A stretch of 24,241 nucleotides of DNA. Source: Erysipelothrix sp. GTDB lineage: Bacteria > Bacillota_I > Bacilli_A > Erysipelotrichales > Erysipelotrichaceae. Made by a program: the position numbers and the translations under genes. The notes below the pieces were generated by a model. The model did not search any database, had not been told where the DNA came from, and was given only the letters and a program-made list of their open reading frames with translations. Position 1 is the stretch's first letter. Every line of letters begins with the position of its first letter. Below, piece by piece: positions 1 to 6,161 of the stretch. The stretch is from assembly GCA_012512495.1 (NCBI GenBank), contig JAAZEC010000134.1:1-24241 (forward strand). Reading direction: 5' to 3'.

Positions 1-1074
1 CGCGCCGACGATGAAATTCTTCATGACCGTCAGTTGGTGGTCCATGATGATAGGAAGCTTTAGGTTCACTGGTCCAGCGAAACCAACAGGAGCATTGGTT
101 AGTTTGACAACGTCATCGGCAGAAGCGAGTTCAACACTCACTGCTTCGAGTAACTTCTGTAGCTTAACTTCATTGACCTCGTGATCACCACGAAGACAGA
201 TGGCATAGAACTTTTCATCAATCTTGTAAATGAGTGTCTTAACGAAATTCTTAACATCTTTCTGTAAGAAATCAGTGACTTCTTCAATCGTTTTAGCATT
301 AGGTGTTAAAACGAGTTCTTTCTCTAGTACTTCAGAATCATCGTGATTCTCTTCAATGACACAACCAGCAATCTCTAGGTTAGTCGAATAGCCAGATGGT
401 TCATGTAATACAAGGATATCTTCACCAATGTCTGAGAGTGCCTGGAACTCTTCAGATAGTAGGCCACCCATGACACCAGTGTCGGCTTTCACGACCACGT
501 AGTCTAAGCCCATCCTCTGGAAGGCTTTGTGGTAGGCGTTAAACATCAGCTGGTAGTTGTGGTTAAGACCTTCCAAATCCACATCAAAGGTATAGGCATC
601 TTTCATGACGAACTCGCGGACCCGAATCAGGCCAAAACGAGGACGTGGTTCATCTCGGAATTTCGTTTGAAACTGGAACAATGAAACAGGTAAATCCTTG
701 TAAGATTTGACCCCCATCGCGGTGGCGGCTGTAAATAGTTCTTCATGAGTTGGACCTAAGACAAAAGGCTTATTAAAGCGATCTTTTAATTGGAACATGG
801 AGTCGCCAAAAAGCTCGCGACGTCCTGATTCAATGTATACCTCTTCGGGTATTAGTGCTGGCATGGATAGCTCTTGGGAACCAATCGCTTCCATTTCTTC
901 TCGCACAATTTGTTCTATTTTGTTGAAGACTCGCAATCCCAACGGTAGTAACATATAGACCCCGGAAGAACTTTTCTTGATCATTCCAGCTCTGACCAGT
1001 AGGTTACCGGCTGCCGAATCTTCGTCCTTAACGTTCTCTCTTAACGTATAAAAAAAGCTTTGACTTAATTTCAT
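1..1074 (-). CDS. proS: Prolyl-tRNA synthetase, N-terminal part (cut by window edge)
   Basis: This is the first 358 codons of bacterial-type prolyl-tRNA synthetase, which charges tRNA-Pro in the cytoplasm. The frame runs leftward from an ATG at 1074-1072 and is open to base 1. A GAGGTG ribosome-binding site lies just upstream, within about 1083-1088. The N-terminus (MKLSQSFFYTLRE) and the catalytic motifs are recognisable: GPTHEE (TxE loop), and the class II motif 2 region containing FRDEPRPRFGLIRVREF followed by MKDAYTFD. Past about residue 220, the segment with SGYSTNLEIAGC looks like the start of the inserted YbaK-like editing domain that deacylates mischarged Ala-tRNA-Pro. Complete enzymes of this type are roughly 570 residues, so the rest of the editing domain and the anticodon-binding domain lie outside the window. 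No T-box leader is visible upstream. Confidence 0.96.
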   Translation of the reverse strand, partial: MKLSQSFFYTLRENVKDEDSAAGNLLVRAGMIKKSSSGVYMLLPLGLRVFNKIEQIVREEMEAIGSQELSMPALIPEEVYIESGRRELFGDSMFQLKDRFNKPFVLGPTHEELFTAATAMGVKSYKDLPVSLFQFQTKFRDEPRPRFGLIRVREFVMKDAYTFDVDLEGLNHNYQLMFNAYHKAFQRMGLDYVVVKADTGVMGGLLSEEFQALSDIGEDILVLHEPSGYSTNLEIAGCVIEENHDDSEVLEKELVLTPNAKTIEEVTDFLQKDVKNFVKTLIYKIDEKFYAICLRGDHEVNEVKLQKLLEAVSVELASADDVVKLTNAPVGFAGPVNLKLPIIMDHQLTVMKNFIVGA

Positions 1075-1094
1075 AGTGTCACCTCGCATGAATG

Positions 1095-1120
1095 ATTATA
1101 ACACAGGATTATGGTATAAT
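1095..1120. promoter_or_regulatory. Divergent promoter region between proS and the hydrolase gene
   Basis: On the plus strand TGGTATAAT (1112-1120) is an extended -10 element 21 bases before the hydrolase ATG; no good -35 is visible. On the minus strand ATTATA at 1095-1100 reads TATAAT, about 20 bases before the proS start, so the two -10 boxes face outward. The plus-strand box is well supported. The minus-strand box is less certain because it leaves only a very short 5' leader. Confidence 0.55.
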
Positions 1121-1141
1121 AAACCAAATTGGAGGACAATC

Positions 1142-2038
1142 ATGCGTATCGAAGAGCTTATTTTAATATCTAATATTGATCACCATCAAATGAATGGTAC
1201 TATTTATCGGCCTGATCAGGTGAAGAAAATAGTGTTATTGATTCATGGCATGGCGGAACATGAGAAACGGTATCATGAGCTCGCATCTCTTTTAGCTAAT
1301 GAAGGTTGTCTGGTGTTGTGCCCAGATTTAAGAGGCCACGGTCGCAGTCCTAAGGACGGAGTGATGGGCTATTTTGGTGAACAGGATGGCTATTTTAAAA
1401 TGGTTCGTGATTTGTATCAGCTGGTTAAGAAGATCAAAGAAACCTATCCAGTGGAACTCCTCGTTTTAGGCCATTCCATGGGTTCGCTATTTGCGCTTGA
1501 ATTCCTGAAAAGGTACCCCAAAGAAGTGAGCGGCTTATTGTTATCGGGCGTGCCAGTCAAGAATAGTCTAGCTCCGCTTTTGAACACCATTTTGAAACCA
1601 CTCGCCAAGACCAAACCCAAAGAACCAAACCTAATGATTCAAACCATGATGAATAAGACCTTCAATAAAGATATCAAGAATCCGACAGGGGACTTGGATT
1701 GGGTCAGTGCCAAAAGAGAATCCAGAGAGGCTTACCTCAATGATCCATTGTGTGGTTTCCCATTCACCAATGCGGGCTATTTGGATTTGTTCTCGTTGAT
1801 GGGCAGTGTCTATTCTAAGAACAAATGGCGCCAGAGTGATCAAAACTTACCTATCTTTATTTTCAATGGGCAATACGATTCTGTTTCCAATTCCAAGCAG
1901 ACCGTTGAGTTTTTACATCAGAAGGGTTTCGTGAATGTCAGTTCCTTTAGCTATGAAGCGTCTCGTCATGAAATCTATTATGATAATGACAAAGAAGCCG
2001 TACTGAGGGATATCACGGAAGTAGTCAAAAACAACTAA
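1142..2038 (+). CDS. Alpha/beta hydrolase, monoacylglycerol lipase-like
   Basis: This is a serine hydrolase of 298 residues in the monoacylglycerol lipase / lysophospholipase (Hydrolase_4) group. The start is the ATG at 1142, preceded by GGAGGA at 1131-1136; an in-frame start further upstream would put the promoter inside the gene. The segment HGMAEHEKRY (residues 35-44) is typical of this family as the oxyanion-side motif. GHSMGS gives the nucleophile Ser112. Asp246 in NGQYDS and His276 in SRHEIYYD complete the catalytic triad. There is no signal peptide, so it is probably cytoplasmic and may cleave monoacylglycerols or similar esters taken up or released by lipid turnover; the real substrate cannot be read from sequence. 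It is followed closely by a lipoprotein gene on the same strand with no terminator between them. Confidence 0.88.
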   Translation: MRIEELILISNIDHHQMNGTIYRPDQVKKIVLLIHGMAEHEKRYHELASLLANEGCLVLCPDLRGHGRSPKDGVMGYFGEQDGYFKMVRDLYQLVKKIKETYPVELLVLGHSMGSLFALEFLKRYPKEVSGLLLSGVPVKNSLAPLLNTILKPLAKTKPKEPNLMIQTMMNKTFNKDIKNPTGDLDWVSAKRESREAYLNDPLCGFPFTNAGYLDLFSLMGSVYSKNKWRQSDQNLPIFIFNGQYDSVSNSKQTVEFLHQKGFVNVSSFSYEASRHEIYYDNDKEAVLRDITEVVKNN

Positions 2039-2075
2039 TTTAAGAATGTTAAATAAATGAAGGTAGGTGAGATAC

Positions 2076-2498
2076 ATGGTGTTTAGAAACATAGTAAGAG
2101 TTTCATTGATCTTAGTGATGTTAGCTTCCTGTAGCTCGGGTATGAAAAAACCAGATGTCACGGACACAATTGCTGCCAAGATTGGTAACGATTATACCGT
2201 AATTGAGTCTGAATCTGTTGTGTCCTGGTCAGAGAGTCCTCTTAAACTGTTACATTTACAGTATGATGACAAAGGATATGAAGAACTGGAGGAGAGATTC
2301 TCTAACACTGAGTTTGATTTGTTTGGGACACATTACCTAAACAATTTGGAAAATACTTTTGGTGAGCTTGATGAATATGAGGTAGTGACAAAGGTTATGA
2401 ATGGAGAATATGAAAAGTTTTACTATCTTGATAATGGGGATGTCGGTGAATACTATTTCATTTTACCTGACAATCAACTGGTAGTATTAAGTTACTAA
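2076..2498 (+). CDS. Small secreted lipoprotein of unknown function
   Basis: I do not recognise this 140-residue protein. The start is the ATG at 2076, behind an AGGTAGGTGA ribosome-binding site (2061-2070). An upstream GTG at 2067 lies inside that site and is rejected. The N-terminus is a short basic stretch (MVFRNIVR), a hydrophobic core, then the lipobox LASC, with Cys19 as the predicted lipidated residue. The mature part is acidic and rich in Asp, Glu, Tyr and Asn, with no cysteines or repeats that I can see. It probably sits on the outer face of the membrane. It may share a transcript with the preceding hydrolase, since 37 bases separate them and I see no terminator. A functional link is only a guess. 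Confidence 0.75.
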   Translation: MVFRNIVRVSLILVMLASCSSGMKKPDVTDTIAAKIGNDYTVIESESVVSWSESPLKLLHLQYDDKGYEELEERFSNTEFDLFGTHYLNNLENTFGELDEYEVVTKVMNGEYEKFYYLDNGDVGEYYFILPDNQLVVLSY

Positions 2499-2530
2499 GA
2501 GTTACCGTCATGATCAGAAGTTTTAAAAAG

Positions 2531-2559
2531 TTGACATAGTCAATTGATAATGCTATTAT
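2531..2559 (+). promoter_or_regulatory. Strong sigma-A-type promoter of the infC operon
   Basis: A perfect TTGACA (2531-2536) is followed after 17 bases by TATTAT (2554-2559), which carries an upstream TG (extended -10). It is the best consensus promoter in the window. Transcription would start near 2566, giving a leader of about 150 bases before infC. Confidence 0.85.
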
Positions 2560-2565
2560 CTAGTA

Positions 2566-2700
2566 GCAAGTTTAGAAAGTAGAAGTGCTCTTCTCACCTG
2601 ATGACCACACGGACATGGGTAAACGCTTAAACATAGACTATTTAAAGATGTGTAGCGTATTAGAGAAGTGCTCAATGAGTACTTTTTTATTTGTTAAACC
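2566..2700 (+). ncRNA. infC leader, L20-type transcription attenuator
   Basis: The leader between the promoter and infC ends in an intrinsic terminator. The arm AAGTGCTC (2666-2673) pairs with GAGTACTT (2677-2684) around a 3-base loop, and a run of T follows (2683-2688). Upstream, CTTCTC (2590-2595) can pair with GAGAAG (2663-2668), which would break the terminator's 5' arm. A second copy of AGAAGTGCTC lies at 2581-2590 and can also capture the terminator's 3' arm. Between them, ACGC and GCGT near 2632 and 2655 could close a structured domain. In Bacillus subtilis the same operon is controlled by an L20-binding leader that promotes termination when L20 is in excess. Position, gene content and competing pairings fit that model; L20 binding here is inferred. 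Confidence 0.7.
2664..2689 (+). terminator. Attenuator terminator in the infC leader
   Basis: An 8-bp hairpin, AAGTGCTC / GAGTACTT with one G-T wobble and loop AAT, is followed by six T residues. It lies before the infC ribosome-binding site, so it must be conditional. Confidence 0.75.
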
Positions 2701-2717
2701 AATAGGAGGTGAATGCT

Positions 2718-3245
2718 ATTACAAGAAAAAAGAATGACGATTTGGTCAATGAGAACATACGATTTAAAGAGGTTTTAGTTATTGGCCCAGAAGGTGAACA
2801 ACTAGGTGTTATGTTACGCAGAGAAGCATTAGAAACTGCTTATTCATTGAACCTGGATTTGTTTTGTGTCGCACCCAGTGGACAGCCACCCGTATGTAAG
2901 ATCTTAGATTATGGTCGCTACAAGTTCGACCTTCAGAAGAAAAACAAAGAGGCTAAGAAACGCCAGCACGTTACGGAATTAAAACCGATCAGATTGTCCC
3001 CCGTCATTGATAAGCATGATTTTGATACCAAGCTGAATCAAGCCAGAGGTTGGCTAGAAGATGGCAAGAAGGTTAAGATTGATATGCGATTTAGAGGTAG
3101 ACTTATTACTCGTTTAGAAGTCGGAAGAAAGACTATGAATGAATTCGTCGAAGGCGCCAGTGATCTTGCGATTATTGAGAAGAGACCTTCAATGGAAGGC
3201 AACACGATGTCTACTATCTTAGCACCAAAGAAAACAAAAGAGTAA
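2718..3245 (+). CDS. infC: Translation initiation factor IF-3
   Basis: IF3 (175 residues) binds the 30S subunit, checks the start codon-initiator tRNA pair and prevents premature subunit joining. The likely start is the ATT at 2718. The strong site AGGAGGTGA (2704-2712) is spaced 5 bases from it. The upstream in-frame GTG at 2709 is part of that site, and no in-frame ATG is near. An AUU start is a well-known feature of infC in E. coli and B. subtilis, where IF3 rejects its own start codon and so limits its synthesis. The N-domain begins VNENIRFKEVLVIG. The lysine-rich linker is near FDLQKKNKEAKKRQ, and the C-domain has RLSPVIDKHDFDTKL and MRFRGR. It leads the infC-rpmI-rplT operon. Confidence 0.96.
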   Translation: MTRKKNDDLVNENIRFKEVLVIGPEGEQLGVMLRREALETAYSLNLDLFCVAPSGQPPVCKILDYGRYKFDLQKKNKEAKKRQHVTELKPIRLSPVIDKHDFDTKLNQARGWLEDGKKVKIDMRFRGRLITRLEVGRKTMNEFVEGASDLAIIEKRPSMEGNTMSTILAPKKTKE

Positions 3246-3267
3246 TTAATATTGAAGGAGCAAGTAT

Positions 3268-3462
3268 ATGCCAAAAATGAAGACCAAAAAAGCTCTTGCT
3301 AAAAGAGTCAAGCGCACTGGTAGTGGAAAACTGAAAAGATCGCATGCCTATGTATCTCACTTTGCTGCTAACAAAACACAAAAGCAAAAACGTAAACTTA
3401 GAAAGAGTAGTTTGATTTCACCAAGCGATTACAAGCGCATAAAAAATCTACTACATAATTAA
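3268..3462 (+). CDS. rpmI: Ribosomal protein bL35
   Basis: This is the 64-residue large-subunit protein bL35, very basic, with the family start MPKMKTKKALAKRVKRTGSG and the downstream HAYVSHFAANKT segment. A GAAGGAG ribosome-binding site precedes the ATG. It lies 22 bases after infC and 17 bases before rplT, the conserved order for this operon, and would be controlled with them through the leader attenuator. Confidence 0.97.
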   Translation: MPKMKTKKALAKRVKRTGSGKLKRSHAYVSHFAANKTQKQKRKLRKSSLISPSDYKRIKNLLHN

Positions 3463-3479
3463 GAAGGAGTGTACCCAGA

Positions 3480-3839
3480 ATGCCTAGAGTAAAGAGTTCG
3501 GTTGCATCACGTAATCGTCGCAAAAAAACATTAAAATTAGCAAAAGGATATTATGGCTCGAAACATAGATTATATCGTACGGCCAATGAGCAAGTCATGC
3601 GTTCCCTACGTTTTGCCTACCGTGATAGAAGACAACTTAAGAGAGAAATGCGCAAGCTTTGGATCACTCGTATCAATGCTGCCGCAAGAATGCATGATTT
3701 AAGCTATTCACAATTCATGCACGGACTAAAAGTTGCCAATATTGATGTCAACCGTAAAATGCTATCAGAAATCGCAATTCATGATCCAAAAGGATTTGAA
3801 TCCATCGCAGCTCAAGTCAAAACAGCACTTTCAGAGTAA
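3480..3839 (+). CDS. rplT: Ribosomal protein bL20
   Basis: This is the 119-residue bL20, which binds 23S rRNA early in 50S assembly. The N-terminal extension MPRVKSSVASRNRRKKTLK and the RTANEQVMRSLRFAYRDRR stretch match the family, and the length is normal. The ribosome-binding site is AAGGAG before the ATG at 3480. In Bacillus the protein represses its own operon by acting on the leader mRNA, and the leader found here at 2566-2700 suggests the same feedback. A MarR-type regulator follows after 9 bases. Confidence 0.97.
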   Translation: MPRVKSSVASRNRRKKTLKLAKGYYGSKHRLYRTANEQVMRSLRFAYRDRRQLKREMRKLWITRINAAARMHDLSYSQFMHGLKVANIDVNRKMLSEIAIHDPKGFESIAAQVKTALSE

Positions 3840-3848
3840 CCCGCGAAA

Positions 3849-4301
3849 ATGGGTGAAACTCGAGAGTTAGTACATCACATTATCGTCGATGTATTTAATG
3901 ATGTGCTTAAGCTTCAAGAGAAGTTTCTTCAAAGCAAAGGAATCAATCTTAGTATCTCAGAAGTTCATACACTGGAAGCCATCGGAAATGCTGATAAAGA
4001 CAATCGCATGACAGACATCGCTAACAAGCTGGATATCACGCTGTCTACCTTGAGCATTAACATTAAACGGCTGATCAAAAAGGGTTATGTAGTCAAAGAA
4101 ATCGATCCCGATGATCGAAGAATTGTCCACGTGCTTTTAACGGACAGTGCTTATGACATCTTAAGTATCCATCATGAGTTTCATGAAGAACTAGTCAGTT
4201 CATTTTTCGATGAACTGGAAATCGGTGAAGACCAGGTCCTTCTTGAGTCACTCGAAAAGATAGATGCCTATTTAGCAAAAATGATCAAGAAGTTAAAATA
4301 G
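3849..4301 (+). CDS. MarR-family transcriptional regulator, FabT-like
   Basis: This is a 150-residue winged-helix regulator. The DNA-binding region runs from about residue 50 to 100: MTDIANKLDITLSTLSINIK is the helix-turn-helix and DPDDRRIVHVLLT is the wing. Both the N-terminus, with LSISEVHTLEAIG, and the wing resemble streptococcal FabT, the repressor of fatty-acid synthesis genes; I base this on remembered similarity, not a search. No fatty-acid genes are in the window, so the target is unknown. It starts 9 bases after rplT with only a poor ribosome-binding site, so it may depend on translation arriving from rplT, and it would be transcribed with the ribosomal protein operon. A terminator overlaps its stop codon. 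Confidence 0.85.
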   Translation: MGETRELVHHIIVDVFNDVLKLQEKFLQSKGINLSISEVHTLEAIGNADKDNRMTDIANKLDITLSTLSINIKRLIKKGYVVKEIDPDDRRIVHVLLTDSAYDILSIHHEFHEELVSSFFDELEIGEDQVLLESLEKIDAYLAKMIKKLK

Positions 4302-4329
4302 TACTAACGACAATCGTTTAGTACTTTTT
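4300..4329 (+). terminator. Terminator of the infC-rpmI-rplT-marR operon
   Basis: AGTACTAACGA (4300-4310) pairs with TCGTTTAGTACT (4314-4325), with one bulged T, around a CAA loop. Five T residues follow (4325-4329). The stem begins on the marR stop codon. Confidence 0.85.
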
Positions 4330-4349
4330 CTATAAAGGGGTAAAGACGT

Positions 4350-4922
4350 ATGAGAATTATTATTGCTTCGCACAACCCACACAAAATAGTAGAATTCAAG
4401 GAGCTCTATGACGGCGACTTCGTCAGTCTCTCTGACATCGGTTTCGATGAAGAAATCATCGAAGATGGGCACAGCTATTTGGAAAACGCTGAAATAAAAG
4501 TCAAAGCAATCCAAGAGCGATTCCCAGACGATCTCATTATCGGCGACGATTCAGGCTTCTCAGTGAGAGCACTCAATCACGAACCCGGAATTTATTCGGC
4601 CCGTTATTTGAGCCACCTAAGTCAACAACAAAAAAATGAGAAAATTCTAGAACTGCTTAAGGATGTGACTGATCGCAGAGCCACCTTTACTTGTGCCATG
4701 GTCCTCAGCTACCAAGGGCACACTTTTCATACGCAGGAAGTGGTCTATGGTACAATTCCCTTGGAACCCCAGGGCAGTGATGGATTCGGCTACGATCCCA
4801 TCTTTATTCCAGATGGCTATGAACAATCATTCGCTCAAAACCATGAATTGAAAAAGAAGGTCTCCCATCGTGCCCTAGCTCTTAGAAAGATTATCGCTCA
4901 TGTACAATACCTTCAAGACTAA
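4350..4922 (+). CDS. rdgB: XTP/dITP pyrophosphatase (HAM1/RdgB family)
   Basis: This 190-residue house-cleaning enzyme hydrolyses non-canonical purine triphosphates (XTP, ITP, dITP) to monophosphates, keeping them out of DNA and RNA. Family motifs are clear: SHNPHK at residues 7-12 (phosphate binding), GDDSG at 65-69 (metal and catalytic acidic residues), ARY at 84-86, FGYDPIF at 146-152 and SHRALAL at 172-178 (base recognition). Length is normal. The ribosome-binding site is AAAGGGG before the ATG at 4350. The gene overlaps the next membrane-protein gene by 23 bases, which suggests translational coupling. Confidence 0.94.
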   Translation: MRIIIASHNPHKIVEFKELYDGDFVSLSDIGFDEEIIEDGHSYLENAEIKVKAIQERFPDDLIIGDDSGFSVRALNHEPGIYSARYLSHLSQQQKNEKILELLKDVTDRRATFTCAMVLSYQGHTFHTQEVVYGTIPLEPQGSDGFGYDPIFIPDGYEQSFAQNHELKKKVSHRALALRKIIAHVQYLQD

Positions 4923-5577
4923 AATACTACCCGTACTTTGGTCACTAGCGCTCTTGCTGGTGGTCTTTATCACCGTGATTGATTTCTATGCCTTTCGTAA
5001 GCCCTACTATGAGCACATGTACGAGTTAAACGGTACGGCAGAGAGTCTAGCCATCTCCGAGAGTGACCTCACAAAGGCCACTGACGGGCTGCTGGACTAC
5101 CTAAGAGACAATCGCGACGATCTAGATATTTCCGTGAGCATTGCTGGAGAAGAAGTTGCCATGTACAACGAAAGAGAAATATCACATATGGTAGACGTCA
5201 AAGACCTTTACCAAGGTGCCATCCTCGTCAGAAACGTGTCACTAGTTGTCTTAGTCATTACCACGGCTTGGTTGTTTCTATCTGGACTCAGCTACTCACT
5301 CGTGAACGGCTTTACCAAGACCATCAGTACCGTGGGCTTCATTCTAGGATTGGTTGTGTTCTATGCGCTACTGGACTTCAACGGCTTCTGGAACGCTTTC
5401 CACAAGGTGTTCTTTTCCAACGATCTATGGCTGCTCGATCCACGAGTCGATCGCCTTATCACCATGGTACCCCTGAATTTCTTCAGTGGCATGGTCACGC
5501 GCATCGTCGTCACCATCGTGATTGTATTAAGTGTCATCTATGGAGGTTTAGCTACATGGCGGAAACACCAAAAGTAA
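4900..5577 (+). CDS. DUF1461 / TIGR01906-type integral membrane protein
   Basis: This 225-residue membrane protein belongs to the uncharacterised family I know as TIGR01906 (DUF1461), found mainly in low-GC Gram-positives. There are four hydrophobic segments at about residues 9-30, 105-128, 137-157 and 195-218. An outer loop lies between the first and second; it contains the family feature near NEREISHMVDVKDLY. The start ATG at 4900 lies inside rdgB and has no strong ribosome-binding site, so translation may depend on rdgB. Its 3' end overlaps trmL by 22 bases. The function is unknown. The tight overlap with rdgB and trmL shows co-expression but says little about its job. Confidence 0.8.
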   Translation: MYNTFKTKILPVLWSLALLLVVFITVIDFYAFRKPYYEHMYELNGTAESLAISESDLTKATDGLLDYLRDNRDDLDISVSIAGEEVAMYNEREISHMVDVKDLYQGAILVRNVSLVVLVITTAWLFLSGLSYSLVNGFTKTISTVGFILGLVVFYALLDFNGFWNAFHKVFFSNDLWLLDPRVDRLITMVPLNFFSGMVTRIVVTIVIVLSVIYGGLATWRKHQK

Positions 5578-6095
5578 TTCATATCGTTCTATTCGAACCA
5601 GAAATCCCTGCCAACACTGGTAATATCATGAGGACCTGTGCCGCCTCAAAGATGGTGCTCCATCTGATTGAACCCCTCGGTTTTATCCTGGATGATCGTC
5701 ACTTGAAGCGCTCAGGTATGGATTACCTTGATGATTTAGAGATGATTGTTCACGATGATTTGAATCATTTCTATGAAACCATGAAGGGAACCTGTTATTA
5801 TGTTACAAGGTATGCCAACAGAACTCATTCAGATGTTGACTATCTGAAGAGTGAGGGCGATATCTATCTGATGTTTGGTAAGGAATCGACAGGAATCCCC
5901 CTAGAAATCCTTCATAAGCACCAAAGCCACGCAGTAAGGATTCCCATGAGTGAAACTGCTCGCTCGCTCAATTTAAGCAATTGTGTGGCGGTAGTAGGGT
6001 ATGAAGTGCTGCGACAAAACAACTACGATGGACTCAGTCAACAGGAAGTACAGAAGGGTCCGAATTGGCTTAATGAATTTAATCACATTGATTGA
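5556..6095 (+). CDS. trmL: tRNA (cytidine(34)-2'-O)-methyltransferase
   Basis: TrmL is a SPOUT-class (knotted) methyltransferase that puts a 2'-O-methyl on the wobble base of tRNA-Leu isoacceptors using SAM. The start is the ATG at 5556 with TGGAGG upstream at 5540-5545, giving 179 residues; longer in-frame extensions would run through the preceding gene. Motifs are NTGNIMRTCAAS (residues 21-32), FGKESTGIP (knot, cofactor loop) and SLNLSNCVAVVGYEVLRQ. All are typical of TrmL/CspR proteins. It overlaps the DUF1461 gene by 22 bases and ends at a TGA that sits within the -35 box of the ridA promoter. Confidence 0.93.
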   Translation: MAETPKVIHIVLFEPEIPANTGNIMRTCAASKMVLHLIEPLGFILDDRHLKRSGMDYLDDLEMIVHDDLNHFYETMKGTCYYVTRYANRTHSDVDYLKSEGDIYLMFGKESTGIPLEILHKHQSHAVRIPMSETARSLNLSNCVAVVGYEVLRQNNYDGLSQQEVQKGPNWLNEFNHID

Positions 6096-6119
6096 ATAAA
6101 AGCCGATTTTGTATATAAT
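6092..6119 (+). promoter_or_regulatory. Promoter of the ridA-like gene
   Basis: TTGATT (6092-6097), 16 bases, then TATAAT (6114-6119), ending 42 bases before the ridA ATG. It overlaps the trmL stop codon. A terminator directly after ridA suggests a single-gene transcript. Confidence 0.7.
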
Positions 6120-6161
6120 GGAGTTGTTTTATAAAAGCTCTCAAGGAAAGAGGTTGAATCA

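Noticed and set aside
2499..2717. A small leader peptide in the infC leader.
   Set aside because: No frame in this leader has both a ribosome-binding site and a meaningful length; RNA structure explains the region better.
5268..5555. A 96-codon in-frame extension of trmL overlapping the DUF1461 gene.
   Set aside because: The extension has no family resemblance and the DUF1461 frame is clearly coding. The ATG at 5556 has a ribosome-binding site and gives the normal TrmL length.
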